Assembly (NCBI RefSeq): GCF_900497595.1
Contig: NZ_UFQO01000006.1
Span: 30,062 to 94,061 of the forward strand
Source: Treponema pectinovorum
Lineage (GTDB): Bacteria; Spirochaetota; Spirochaetia; Treponematales; Treponemataceae
Length of the DNA: 64,000 nt
Reading direction: 5' to 3'
In this document: piece after piece, positions 16,427 to 24,905 of the stretch
Numbering within the stretch: the first letter of the stretch is position 1
Layout: every line of letters starts with the position of its first letter
Notes under the pieces: generated by a model
Databases searched by the model: none
What the model saw: the letters and a program-made list of their open reading frames with translations, nothing else
What the model was told of the DNA's origin: nothing
Translations under genes and position numbers: made by a program

Positions 16427-18208
16427 CTATTCCTCCATCAACCAAGTGCGAATGAGCATTGCAACATCTTCTGGATGTTCTTTTGCCATAGCGATTGCGT
16501 TTTCTTGCAATTCTGCACGCTTTCGCTCTTCAACAGACATAGTAACTTCCATTCCTTCCTGTTTTGCATCCCAAAGTGCTTTTTCTCGTTCAGCCTGCTG
16601 GCGACGCAAAATCTCTTCTTCGCGCAGACGACGACGCCTTTCCATCTCGCGGCTTATAAATCTAAATATTATAAAGGTTAAAAGAACAACCGCAGTTCCT
16701 GCCAATACAAGTAAGATGGTCGTTCTGGTTTGTCGGCTGCGGAAATAATCATCTTCTTCGCTCTCCCATTGAATATCCCTAGGAATTGCAAAACTCGTTA
16801 TGGTAACGCTGTCGCCTCTTCTCTTATTGTAGCCGATTGCGTCTTGAACAAGAGAAGTAACCTGCTCGATTACAGTTTGCGAAACAGGATGATACACGCG
16901 GAAAAAATGCCCAATGCTTAAACGAGAATTTTCAGGAGAAATGTTATTTTGAGTACAGTATTCGCGCCAGCGTTCAAGGTTTTCGTCGCTTATGATAATA
17001 GGCTTTCTGTTTTTGTCGAGTTGAGTTTCCCATTTGCCGTCGATATTTGCAGAAGCGGTTATGCGAACCAAAGTTGAATTTTGGTCTGTGTGGCGAACTT
17101 CCGTATTTACAACATTATTTTGAGTAACTCCAGTTTCTGTCGATTTGCCTATAACGTTTGACATATCAGAATAAACTGGCGGATTTTGTCCTTCAACACC
17201 AGCAGGTCCTTCTGGATTGTAACCTGTTCCAGTCCATTCCTTTGTAACAGTTTGCGAAGATATAGGAAGATAATCCCGTTTTTCAGTAGTATCGTAAGGC
17301 TTGTCTGGATCTTGTTCTGTAATTACAACTGGAGTGTAAATAGTCTGGTCGCGGGTAACCTTAGACATGTCCTTTTCAATTTTTATATTTAAATCTCTAA
17401 CGCGCTCAGCACCGTTAAAGTTTTTCTGCAAAAATTCAAGGACTTTTTTCCGCATTGCGTCTTCTTCAGAAGAAATTTGCTTGTGTTCTTTACGGATATT
17501 ATCGAGCCTGTCGCTTTCAGCCATTCCTTCAAAATCGTTTAAAGTGTTTCCGTAGTTATCGACAAGCACTAAATTTTCAGCATAAAGTCCAACAACAGAG
17601 CGCAAAATCAAATCCTGCAAACCTTTAAGCTGCTTTCTATTTGAAGCCATCTCGCTATTGGGTTTAAAAGTTACGGTTACAGAAGCGGTAACAGGTTTCT
17701 GGTCGGAAGCAAATAGCGCTTTTTCAGGAAAAGTTAAAATTACGTTTGCATCTGCAATGTCTTCTATCGCAAGGATATGCTGCCTGACCTGTTTTGTAAT
17801 CGAACGCTGGAGTTTAACGTTATTGCTAAAATCCGTATCAGTCCAACTTGTTTGGTCAAAAAGATTAAAAGCGTCAACTCCAGAAGGAACAAGCCCTTCC
17901 AAAAGCAAAAGGCTTTTCATCTTATCCGCAACTTTTTTATCATCAACGATTATAAGACCGCTTTCGTTAACAGAATAATTAACGCCTTCTTGATCCAATC
18001 TCAAAGTTATCGCATCTCTTGCACTTTCGTCGCGGATAGCAGTATTAAAAAGCGGAACTCCAGTAGGAGCTGCAGAAAGTCTAAACATTAATGCAACCGC
18101 AACAATTACGGCTACAACGATTGCGATTAGGATAGCCTTTTGAACAGGCTTCCATTTTGTCCACATTTCTTTGAGTTTGGCTGGTAAAGCTTTAAGCCAT
18201 TCGATCAT
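16427..18208 (-). CDS. fliF: Flagellar MS-ring protein FliF
   Basis: A 593-residue inner-membrane protein forming the MS ring. Transmembrane segments are visible near residues 24-44 (AILIAIVVAVIVAVALMF) and near 495-515 (ILLVLAGTAVVLLTFIIF). Between them lie the YscJ-like ring-building domains. The C-terminal cytoplasmic tail ends in EHPEDVAMLIRTWLMEE, the usual FliG-binding tail. A repeat of family B lies in the 205 bases upstream, between fliF and fliE. GGAGGG precedes the ATG. Confidence 0.95.
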   Translation of the reverse strand: MIEWLKALPAKLKEMWTKWKPVQKAILIAIVVAVIVAVALMFRLSAAPTGVPLFNTAIRDESARDAITLRLDQEGVNYSVNESGLIIVDDKKVADKMKSLLLLEGLVPSGVDAFNLFDQTSWTDTDFSNNVKLQRSITKQVRQHILAIEDIADANVILTFPEKALFASDQKPVTASVTVTFKPNSEMASNRKQLKGLQDLILRSVVGLYAENLVLVDNYGNTLNDFEGMAESDRLDNIRKEHKQISSEEDAMRKKVLEFLQKNFNGAERVRDLNIKIEKDMSKVTRDQTIYTPVVITEQDPDKPYDTTEKRDYLPISSQTVTKEWTGTGYNPEGPAGVEGQNPPVYSDMSNVIGKSTETGVTQNNVVNTEVRHTDQNSTLVRITASANIDGKWETQLDKNRKPIIISDENLERWREYCTQNNISPENSRLSIGHFFRVYHPVSQTVIEQVTSLVQDAIGYNKRRGDSVTITSFAIPRDIQWESEEDDYFRSRQTRTTILLVLAGTAVVLLTFIIFRFISREMERRRRLREEEILRRQQAEREKALWDAKQEGMEVTMSVEERKRAELQENAIAMAKEHPEDVAMLIRTWLMEE

Positions 18209-18320
18209 CTGACCCCTCCCGTGACCGAATTTCTAAAAATAAATTCATATTAGATTAGCACATTTTTTATGTAAAGAAAAGCATATCTTTTTACGGCGTA
18301 AAAAATTAACGTTTTACCAG

Positions 18321-18398
18321 CTGTGCGGGGTTGCGCTTTCGCTCCATTGGCGACAAGTCGCCAACGGCTTACGCCGCCCCTACCATCTGGGCTAAGAT
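18321..18398 (+). repeat. Intergenic repeat family B, copy 1, inside the flagellar operon
   Basis: A GC-rich block in the fliE-fliF gap. TTGGCGAC (18347-18354) and GTCGCCAA (18357-18364) form a perfect 8-bp inverted repeat, followed by a tail ending in ATCTGGGCTAAGAT (18385-18398). Copy 2 near 22820-22913 has the same layout and a tail that differs from this one at a single base. Confidence 0.7.
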
Positions 18399-18413
18399 AT
18401 TTAAAAACGCCCA

Positions 18414-18758
18414 CTAACGCGCTGTCTGAATTTCAGACCAACCGCTAACAAGCCTTTCAATCACAGTTTGAGCAAGGGTCAAAGACATCTGAGCCTTAGC
18501 CATAGCGGTAGTAACATCGTGAATATCAACAGAATCTGGGTCAGTAATCAATTTCTCCTGAAGTTTACCAACTTCAAGTTGATTTTCATTTACATGATTT
18601 ACCGCTTCCAAAAGATAAGACTCAAAAATTCCAGGTTTCTTATTTGTATCTCCAATCTGCTCTTGACCTGGAATCATTTTTGTAAGAGGTGCCGTTCCGC
18701 TATGAGCAGAATTCGTTCGCGTCATTACAGGAGACGCCATAATCTGCATTGCATTCAT
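18414..18758 (-). CDS. fliE: Flagellar hook-basal body protein FliE
   Basis: A 114-residue protein that joins the MS ring to the rod. The C-terminal half matches FliE well: SYLLEAVNHVNENQLEVGKL, then DIHDVTTAMAKAQMSLTLAQ. It has no signal peptide, as expected for a substrate of the flagellar exporter. It lies between flgC and fliF, 87 bases after flgC. Confidence 0.93.
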   Translation of the reverse strand: MNAMQIMASPVMTRTNSAHSGTAPLTKMIPGQEQIGDTNKKPGIFESYLLEAVNHVNENQLEVGKLQEKLITDPDSVDIHDVTTAMAKAQMSLTLAQTVIERLVSGWSEIQTAR

Positions 18759-18845
18759 AAAAATTTATCCCCCTTTTGTAAATTCCCACTTCAAAATTTT
18801 ATAATAAAAAATTTGCAGTGTAAAGAAGATAATCAAAAATCAACC

Positions 18846-19307
18846 TTAATTTCTTCCAATTTCAAGTGCTGCAGAAAACATATCCTTTGCACCCTGCACA
18901 ACTGTCGAATTTGCCTCGTAAGCGCGGCTTGCAGAAATTAAATCCACCATTTCGTTTACTATATTTACATTTGGATATTCAACATATCCCTTGTTTGGTC
19001 CTGATTGAATTGCATCTGGATTTGTAGGCTCGTATACAAGTCTGCCCTGCGTGGTATCTTTTACAATTTCTCTAACTCTAACGCCTTTGCCAGGTCCGTT
19101 ATCCTGCTGTGCACTTACAAAAGGCATTCTCCAAGTAGGATGAGTAGAAGCGATAGGTTCAATTATAACTGAAGACTTTTTAAAAGCACCGCCTTCTTGA
19201 GTTCTTGTTGTAGAAACATTAGCGATATTGTTGGAAATAACATCACTTCTAAGGCGTTCAACGCTCATCCCCGTAGCAGCGATATTTATCGAAGTAAACA
19301 TACCCAT
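18846..19307 (-). CDS. flgC: Flagellar proximal rod protein FlgC
   Basis: A 153-residue rod protein. The N-terminal rod motif (SINIAATGMSVERLRSDVIS, then NNIANVSTTRT) and the C-terminal motif (EMVDLISASRAYEANSTVV) are both present. GGAGG lies 9 bases before the ATG. Second gene of the operon. Confidence 0.95.
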   Translation of the reverse strand: MGMFTSINIAATGMSVERLRSDVISNNIANVSTTRTQEGGAFKKSSVIIEPIASTHPTWRMPFVSAQQDNGPGKGVRVREIVKDTTQGRLVYEPTNPDAIQSGPNKGYVEYPNVNIVNEMVDLISASRAYEANSTVVQGAKDMFSAALEIGRN

Positions 19308-19359
19308 AACAAAAAACCTCCAGTTTTTATTTACAAAAATAAAAGTTAAATTTCAAAAA

Positions 19360-19776
19360 TTACTTACGCATTGCAAGTTTTACTTGGCTAAACTCAAAAT
19401 TTTGCAATTGTGAAAGAAGTCTGTAATTCATCTGTATTTTTAATATGTTTGTCGCTTCAAATTCCGCATCAACATTGTTGCCATTTGCGTTTGCGGTTGT
19501 AGTCCAATCTGTAACACGCCTCGGTTCAACTTCTCTCCAATCGTAAGGCTCTTTTAACTGAATATGTCGATTATCTGTCGTGGTAAGCAAAAAGCGATTT
19601 TCAGAATTTGCTTCACTTTCAAATGCGCGTTTTAATTCACTTTCAAAATTAACCTGCTGCCTCTTATAATTTGGAACTTCTGCATTTGCAATATTATTTG
19701 CAGAAACCTGATAACGAAGAGAATTAACGTCAAGTGCGCGATGCAATAATTCAACAGAACGTGTAAAAGTATTCAT
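19360..19776 (-). CDS. flgB: Flagellar proximal rod protein FlgB
   Basis: A 138-residue rod protein, first gene of the eight-gene flagellar operon. The N-terminal motif ALDVNSLRYQVSANNIANAE and the C-terminal KIQMNYRLL are typical. The ATG at 19776 has no Shine-Dalgarno: the 7 bases between it and the sigma-28-like -10 box are TTTTAAT. The start is nevertheless fixed by the family N-terminus. Confidence 0.95.
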   Translation of the reverse strand: MNTFTRSVELLHRALDVNSLRYQVSANNIANAEVPNYKRQQVNFESELKRAFESEANSENRFLLTTTDNRHIQLKEPYDWREVEPRRVTDWTTTANANGNNVDAEFEATNILKIQMNYRLLSQLQNFEFSQVKLAMRK

Positions 19777-19783
19777 ATTAAAA

Positions 19784-19810
19784 TTATCGGAGAAGGATTT
19801 TTTATATTTA
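19784..19810 (-). promoter_or_regulatory. sigma-28 (FliA) type promoter of the flgB operon
   Basis: On the minus strand TAAA (19807-19810), a 15-base spacer, and TCCGATAA (19784-19791). The sigma-28 consensus is TAAA-N15-GCCGATAA, so this matches at all but one base. The -10 element ends 7 bases before the flgB ATG. Confidence 0.8.
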
Positions 19811-19930
19811 GAAAAAAATGTGCAATAAAAAAGGAGAGATATGAAATTTTACGAAAACACAGCAGATTCAATATTGTGTAAAAACACAACAATTTAATAA
19901 GAGAATCGCACGCTCGTGCAACAAAAAACA

Positions 19931-19996
19931 CAAAAAAAATCTGCAATCTCAATATTCGCGATACACAAATCGCTGTGGAAAAATTTGTATTGCAGA
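19931..19996 (-). terminator. Terminator after the ilvD-yitT genes
   Basis: TCTGCAAT (19940-19947) pairs with ATTGCAGA (19989-19996), with an inner ACAAAT/ATTTGT pairing; on the minus strand a run of eight T follows. It lies just past the yitT stop. Confidence 0.65.
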
Positions 19997-20009
19997 TAAT
20001 ATCAGAAAA

Positions 20010-20879
20010 TCAGTCTGGTTGGCGTTTATAAAATTGACCAATTATATCTTTTGATTCAATAACGTTGATAAACGAATTTGGATCTACTATTCTAAGTTCT
20101 TTTTCTAAACGGCGAGTTTCTCCAGAGGAAACAACCGTATAAACCATTTTACGAGCCTTTTTTGAAAATTCTCCCCGCCCTTCAAAAACCGTAGCCCCGT
20201 GATTCGTCAATTCTTTTATCTTTGAATAAATTTCATCAGATTTATCGGTGATTATCAAAAGCGTTGTCTTAGAATATTTTTTGTACAGAGCGTTTGTAAC
20301 TTGCGTTGTCGTGTATTGCAAAATTATAGAATAAAGCGCCTTATCCCAACCAAAAAGAAGCCCTGCAATCACCAAAATAAGACTGTTTGCAAAAAATATT
20401 GCATTCCAAGCGGATTTTCCAGTTTTTTCAGAAACATATATCACGATAAAATCCGTACCACCAGAAGAACTCTCTGCAAAAAGGCAGCACACAACAGCAA
20501 TAGAATTTAAGATTCCGCCAAACACAGAACACAAAAGCAAATCATCAGTAAGATGAAGCCAAGCAAAACCGTCAAGCAAATCCGTAAAAATTCCAGAAAT
20601 GAAAATCATCACGACGCTAAGAAAAGTGAATTTTTTTCCAATATATTTAAAACCAATCCAAACAGGAAAAACATTCAAAACGTAAACTAAGACAGAAAAA
20701 GGAATGTTTATGCCAAAATATGTGGAAAATATGTTCTGTAAAAGAAGTGCAATCCCAGAAAGACCTCCAGGAAGCAGAGATGCGGCGCGAACAAAGACAA
20801 CGATGTTCAGCGCCATCAAAAAACCACCAAGGCTAACCAGTAAAAATCGCTTAAAATCGCGAACAAATGACTTTTTCAT
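20010..20879 (-). CDS. YitT family (DUF161/DUF2179) membrane protein
   Basis: A 289-residue protein with about five hydrophobic segments (15-35, 55-78, 82-105, 110-130, 150-175) and a cytosolic C-terminal DUF2179 domain (about 205-285; LIITDKSDEIYSKIKEL, then ESKDIIGQFYKR). YitT proteins are widespread and of unknown function. It lies 52 bases after ilvD. An extended -10-like TGCTATAAT ends 9 bases before the ATG, with GAGG in between, so it may also have its own promoter. Confidence 0.88.
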   Translation of the reverse strand: MKKSFVRDFKRFLLVSLGGFLMALNIVVFVRAASLLPGGLSGIALLLQNIFSTYFGINIPFSVLVYVLNVFPVWIGFKYIGKKFTFLSVVMIFISGIFTDLLDGFAWLHLTDDLLLCSVFGGILNSIAVVCCLFAESSSGGTDFIVIYVSEKTGKSAWNAIFFANSLILVIAGLLFGWDKALYSIILQYTTTQVTNALYKKYSKTTLLIITDKSDEIYSKIKELTNHGATVFEGRGEFSKKARKMVYTVVSSGETRRLEKELRIVDPNSFINVIESKDIIGQFYKRQPD

Positions 20880-20931
20880 ATAGACCTCATTATAGCAAAT
20901 TTTTTCAGCCTGATGGTAATCTTAAAATCGT

Positions 20932-22623
20932 CTATTGCAGAATTGCACCTTTGTCCGCAGAAGATACGAGTTTTGCATAGCGAGCAAGGTAGCCTGTTTT
21001 TACTTTTGGTTCTGGAGCAACCCATTTTTCTCGACGGCGAGCAAGTTCTTCATCAGAAACTTTAAGATTTATCTTGTAGTTATTTATATCAAGTTCAATC
21101 AAGTCTCCTTCTTCAACAAGCGCAATAGGACCTCCAACAGCAGCCTCTGGAGAGCAATGCCCCAAAGAAGCACCTCTAGTTGCCCCAGAAAATCTGCCGT
21201 CTGTAATCAAAGCGACCTGTTTGTCCAAGCCCTGTCCTGCAAGAGCCGCAGTTACAGCAAGCATTTCTCTCATTCCAGGGCCACCTTTTGGACCTTCGTA
21301 GCGAATTACCACAACATCTCCAGGATGAATCTCGGATTTTTGAACCGCTTCCATCGCTCCTGCTTCATCGTCAAAAACTCTGGCAGGACCTGTGTGGTGC
21401 ATCAATTCTTTTGCACAAGCAGAACGCTTAACAACTGTTCCGTCTGGAGCGAGGTTCCCAAACAAAATTGCAATGCCGCCGTTGTCCGAAAAAGGATTTT
21501 CAATCGGACGCAAAATTTCAGGGTCTTTGTTTTTTACACCCTTAATATTTTCTGCAATGGATTTTCCTGTTACGGTGATAAGACTTGTATCTATCAAATT
21601 CTTTTTTGCAAGTTCTGCAAGCACTGCCTGAACTCCACCCGCATCGTCCAACTCGCACATAAAATTGTGACCTGCCGGAGCTAAGTGGCAGAGGTTTGGA
21701 GTTCTATCTGAAATTTCATTCACTTCGTGCAAATCAATTTCAATTCCTGCTTCGTGCGCAATAGCCGGAACATGCAACATCGTGTTAGAAGAGCAGCCCA
21801 AAGCCATATCAGCCGTTAAAGCATTTCTAAAATTTTCTGCTTTCATCATAGAATGAGCAGTGATTCCTCTATTGTACATTTCCATAACCTGCATTCCAGC
21901 GTGTTTTGCAAGTGCAATTCTTCTACCAGTTACCGCAGGAATAGTTCCATTTCCTGGAAGGCCAAGCCCCAAAACTTCGGTAAGGCAGTTCATAGAATTT
22001 GCGGTAAACATGCCAGAACAAGAACCGCAGCCAGGACAAGCGTAGTGTTCCATTTCCGAAAGTTGTGCTTGTGTAACCTTACCAACTGCAAGCCCTCCAA
22101 CCGCTTCAAACATATCGGTCAACGAAAGATTTTTTCCAGAATAAGGATTTGTTTTATCATGGCCTGGAAGCCTTCCTGGCATCATAGGTCCGCCAGAAAC
22201 AAATACGGTAGGCAAATCCAAACGAGCTGCCGCAATCAGCATTCCAGGAACAACTTTATCGCAGTTAGGAATCATTACGATAGCGTCAAACTGATGAGCC
22301 TTTGCAACGCATTCAATGCTGTCTGCAATCAACTCTCTGGTTACAAGCGAATATTTCATTCCTTCGTGTCCCATAGCAATACCATCGCAAACCGCAATCG
22401 CAGGGAATTCAATAGGAGTTCCACCAGCCATGCGCACACCAGCTTTTACCGCCTCAGAAATTCGGTCAAGTTCAATGTGGCCGGGAATCAATTCATTTTT
22501 AGCACAGATAACGCCAACCAAAGGCAAATCCAATTCTTCATCAGTAAATCCCGATGCATAAAAAAGAGAACGGTGAGGAGCACGCGCAGAACCTTTGCAC
22601 GCATTGTCAGATTTTTTTGCCAT
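20932..22623 (-). CDS. ilvD: Dihydroxy-acid dehydratase
   Basis: An iron-sulfur dehydratase of branched-chain amino-acid synthesis, 563 residues from the chosen start. Cluster-ligand regions [11 protein letters not shown] and [19 protein letters not shown] are intact. The frame is open to 22659, but the ATG at 22623 is preferred: GGGAG lies 6 bases before it and the family begins at this point ([20 protein letters not shown]). It is divergent from ilvB across a 495-base gap; no ilvC or ilvN is present in the window. Confidence 0.95.
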   Translation of the reverse strand: MAKKSDNACKGSARAPHRSLFYASGFTDEELDLPLVGVICAKNELIPGHIELDRISEAVKAGVRMAGGTPIEFPAIAVCDGIAMGHEGMKYSLVTRELIADSIECVAKAHQFDAIVMIPNCDKVVPGMLIAAARLDLPTVFVSGGPMMPGRLPGHDKTNPYSGKNLSLTDMFEAVGGLAVGKVTQAQLSEMEHYACPGCGSCSGMFTANSMNCLTEVLGLGLPGNGTIPAVTGRRIALAKHAGMQVMEMYNRGITAHSMMKAENFRNALTADMALGCSSNTMLHVPAIAHEAGIEIDLHEVNEISDRTPNLCHLAPAGHNFMCELDDAGGVQAVLAELAKKNLIDTSLITVTGKSIAENIKGVKNKDPEILRPIENPFSDNGGIAILFGNLAPDGTVVKRSACAKELMHHTGPARVFDDEAGAMEAVQKSEIHPGDVVVIRYEGPKGGPGMREMLAVTAALAGQGLDKQVALITDGRFSGATRGASLGHCSPEAAVGGPIALVEEGDLIELDINNYKINLKVSDEELARRREKWVAPEPKVKTGYLARYAKLVSSADKGAILQ

Positions 22624-22819
22624 AATAACTCCCATAAAAATCAGCACAGGAATTTTCAACTTGCGCTTTGATTTTTACACTGATTTGCAAAAAGCAAAAT
22701 CAGCCTTGAATAAAAAAGTTTGCAACGCAAACCAGCGAACAAAAACTTCGACAAATTTTCGGGCAAAGTTTTTATTGCATCTCTGAAATTTTATTTTGGA
22801 GCAAATCCCTTTACTCCAC

Positions 22820-22913
22820 CGGCTTTTCGTGGTTCCGGCATACGCCTGCATCCTGTTAAGCCTTAAAACAGAATGGCTTAACAGGACTTCGCCACTACAA
22901 TCCGGGCTAAGAT
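22820..22913 (+). repeat. Intergenic repeat family B, copy 2
   Basis: CCTGTTAAGCC (22852-22862) and GGCTTAACAGG (22875-22885) form a perfect 11-bp inverted repeat, followed by a tail ending in ATCCGGGCTAAGAT (22900-22913). Copy 1 at 18321-18398 has an unrelated stem sequence but the same layout and tail. Confidence 0.7.
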
Positions 22914-23012
22914 TATTGTTCAAAGTATATAGTTTTGAGTGTCGCCTGTTAACATCAAAATTGTTATTTATTTAATTTTATTAAATATCTTCAGTATAAC
23001 TAAATGCTTTTG

Positions 23013-23041
23013 TTGACAAAACAAAATTCACTCTTCATAAT
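23013..23041 (+). promoter_or_regulatory. sigma-70 type promoter of ilvB
   Basis: TTGACA (23013-23018), a 17-base spacer, CATAAT (23036-23041), leaving a leader of about 70 bases before the ilvB ATG. Confidence 0.8.
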
Positions 23042-23118
23042 TTATCTATGTTATACGCACCTTCGGTCAACAAAATCATTTTCCTCTAAAATAATAAAAC
23101 TTTACGGAGGCACATCCT

Positions 23119-24879
23119 ATGAAAATGACTGGAGCAAAGATAATCACAACTTTATTAGAAAAACATGGAATAAAAATAGTAGCAGGAATTCCAGGTGGCT
23201 CAATATTGCCACTCTACGATGAACTTTCAAAAAGTTCTATAAAACACATACTTGTGCGGCAGGAACAGGCAGCAGGCTTTATTGCACAGGGAATGGCACG
23301 CACCACAGGCAAACCTGCTGTATGCATGGCAACTTCAGGGCCTGGAGCGATGAACCTTTTAACAGCGATTGCAGATGCTAGATGCGACTCAATTCCAATC
23401 GTCGCTATAACAGGTCAAGTAAACACATCTTTAATCGGAACAGACGCTTTTCAAGAAGCAGACACCTTTGGACTTTCGTTTCCAATTTCAAAACATTCAA
23501 TCGCAGTAAAAGACGCAAAAGAACTGATTTATGCAATTCCTAAAGCATTCAAAATCGCTATGGAAGGTCGACCCGGTCCTGTTTTAATCGATGTTCCGCG
23601 CGATGTTCAACTTCAAGAAGTAGAAATAGAAGATGTATTTGAAGGTATGAAAAAAAATGAAAATCAGAAAGTGCGTTTTGAATCTTCAAAACAAGAAATA
23701 GAACAAAAAATGAACGAAATAATCAGCCTACTTTCAAATGCTCAAAAGCCAGTCTTGTATATAGGCGGAGGTTGCAATTCCCCAGAAGGTCAAAAATACA
23801 TAAGGCAATTCAAAGACTTGTACAGACTTCCAGTTGTAACTTCGCTGATGGCGCTTGGTATAGTTCCATTTTACGACAGGGATAACGCAGGCATGGTTGG
23901 AATGCATGGCTCTTATGCTGCGAACTTTGCAATGTACGAAAGCGACCTTGTATTTGCGCTTGGAGTGCGCTTTGATGACAGGGCGACCGGTGTTGTGCAA
24001 AAATTCTGCCCTTTAGCAAAGATAATCCATATAGACATAGACGCCGCAGAGATAAATAAAATTTTAAGTGCAAGCGTAAGCATAGTTTCCAAGATGGAAG
24101 AAGTTTTACCTGCCGTAACAAAAGCGTTAAAAGAAAATTTTACAAAACAGGAAATCCCTTTTAAAAAAGAACGAGAAATTTGGGCAGAAACGATTTTTAA
24201 AACAAAAGAGGAAAATTTTTCTTTTGAATGCGGCGCTCCCAAAATCGAAGAAAAACGACACGGCTTTTCAAATTCTATAAATCCGCGCAATTTTTTGTCG
24301 CAACTTCCTTCTTTGGCAAAAGAAGTTGGAGTTTCAGAAAGCGATATGATTTTAACGACAGATGTAGGTCAGCACCAGATGTTTACTGCTCAATATTATC
24401 CTTTTACAGAGGCTAGAACATTTTTAACTTCGGCAAGTCTTGGCACAATGGGCTTTGGACTTCCTGCGGCAATCGGTGCTGCTCTTGCAAACGATAAAAA
24501 ACGAATCGTCTGCATATCTGGCGACGGCTCAATTTTGATGAACATTCAAGAACTTGCGACCTTGAGCGAAAATAATCTTGCCGTAACCGTAATTTTATTT
24601 GTGAATAAAACGCTGGGAATGGTTTACCAGCAGCAAAAATTCCTGTTTCAAAAAAATTACTCAGCAAGCACTTTCTCTTTAAATCCAGATTTTCTAAAAA
24701 TTGCAGAAGGATTTGGAATCGAAGGAACAGATGCAAACACCGATAAAGACTGGTACAAAAAAGCATTCGATTCAAAACGAAAAAACAAACCTTATTTCGT
24801 AACAGTCCAAATAGACCCAGAAGAAAATGTTTTACCTTTTGTTCCGGGCGGCAAAGCAAACGTCGAATCTATAAGATAG
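23119..24879 (+). CDS. ilvB: Acetolactate synthase, catalytic subunit
   Basis: A 586-residue thiamine-diphosphate enzyme making acetolactate or acetohydroxybutyrate from pyruvate. The N-terminal catalytic Glu is in LVRQEQAAGFIAQG (about residues 44-57); FAD-domain and C-terminal TPP motif GDGSILMNIQELATLSE are present. GGAGG lies 9 bases before the ATG. The regulatory subunit gene ilvN does not follow; the next gene is convergent hslU. A catabolic acetolactate synthase is less likely given the ALS-type FAD domain and the neighbouring ilvD. Confidence 0.93.
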   Translation: MKMTGAKIITTLLEKHGIKIVAGIPGGSILPLYDELSKSSIKHILVRQEQAAGFIAQGMARTTGKPAVCMATSGPGAMNLLTAIADARCDSIPIVAITGQVNTSLIGTDAFQEADTFGLSFPISKHSIAVKDAKELIYAIPKAFKIAMEGRPGPVLIDVPRDVQLQEVEIEDVFEGMKKNENQKVRFESSKQEIEQKMNEIISLLSNAQKPVLYIGGGCNSPEGQKYIRQFKDLYRLPVVTSLMALGIVPFYDRDNAGMVGMHGSYAANFAMYESDLVFALGVRFDDRATGVVQKFCPLAKIIHIDIDAAEINKILSASVSIVSKMEEVLPAVTKALKENFTKQEIPFKKEREIWAETIFKTKEENFSFECGAPKIEEKRHGFSNSINPRNFLSQLPSLAKEVGVSESDMILTTDVGQHQMFTAQYYPFTEARTFLTSASLGTMGFGLPAAIGAALANDKKRIVCISGDGSILMNIQELATLSENNLAVTVILFVNKTLGMVYQQQKFLFQKNYSASTFSLNPDFLKIAEGFGIEGTDANTDKDWYKKAFDSKRKNKPYFVTVQIDPEENVLPFVPGGKANVESIR

Positions 24880-24905
24880 AGCAACATTTGCCTTTTTATT
24901 AAGCT

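Larger units (their letters stand above)
22624..23118. other. Divergent ilvD-ilvB intergenic region
   Basis: A 495-base gap. The ilvD side holds small inverted repeats (CTGATTTTGC with GCAAATCAG around 22678-22702, and GTTTGC/GCAAAC). The middle holds repeat family B copy 2. The ilvB side holds a near-consensus promoter at 23013-23041. No T-box, leader peptide or attenuator could be recognised. Confidence 0.6.

Noticed and set aside
22675..22923. Minus-strand frame of 82 codons between ilvD and ilvB
   Set aside because: It spans repeat family B copy 2 and has no ribosome site or recognisable protein.
22624..23118. Possible T-box or leader-peptide attenuator for the ilv genes
   Set aside because: No T-box sequence, run of Leu/Ile/Val codons or terminator/antiterminator pair could be found.
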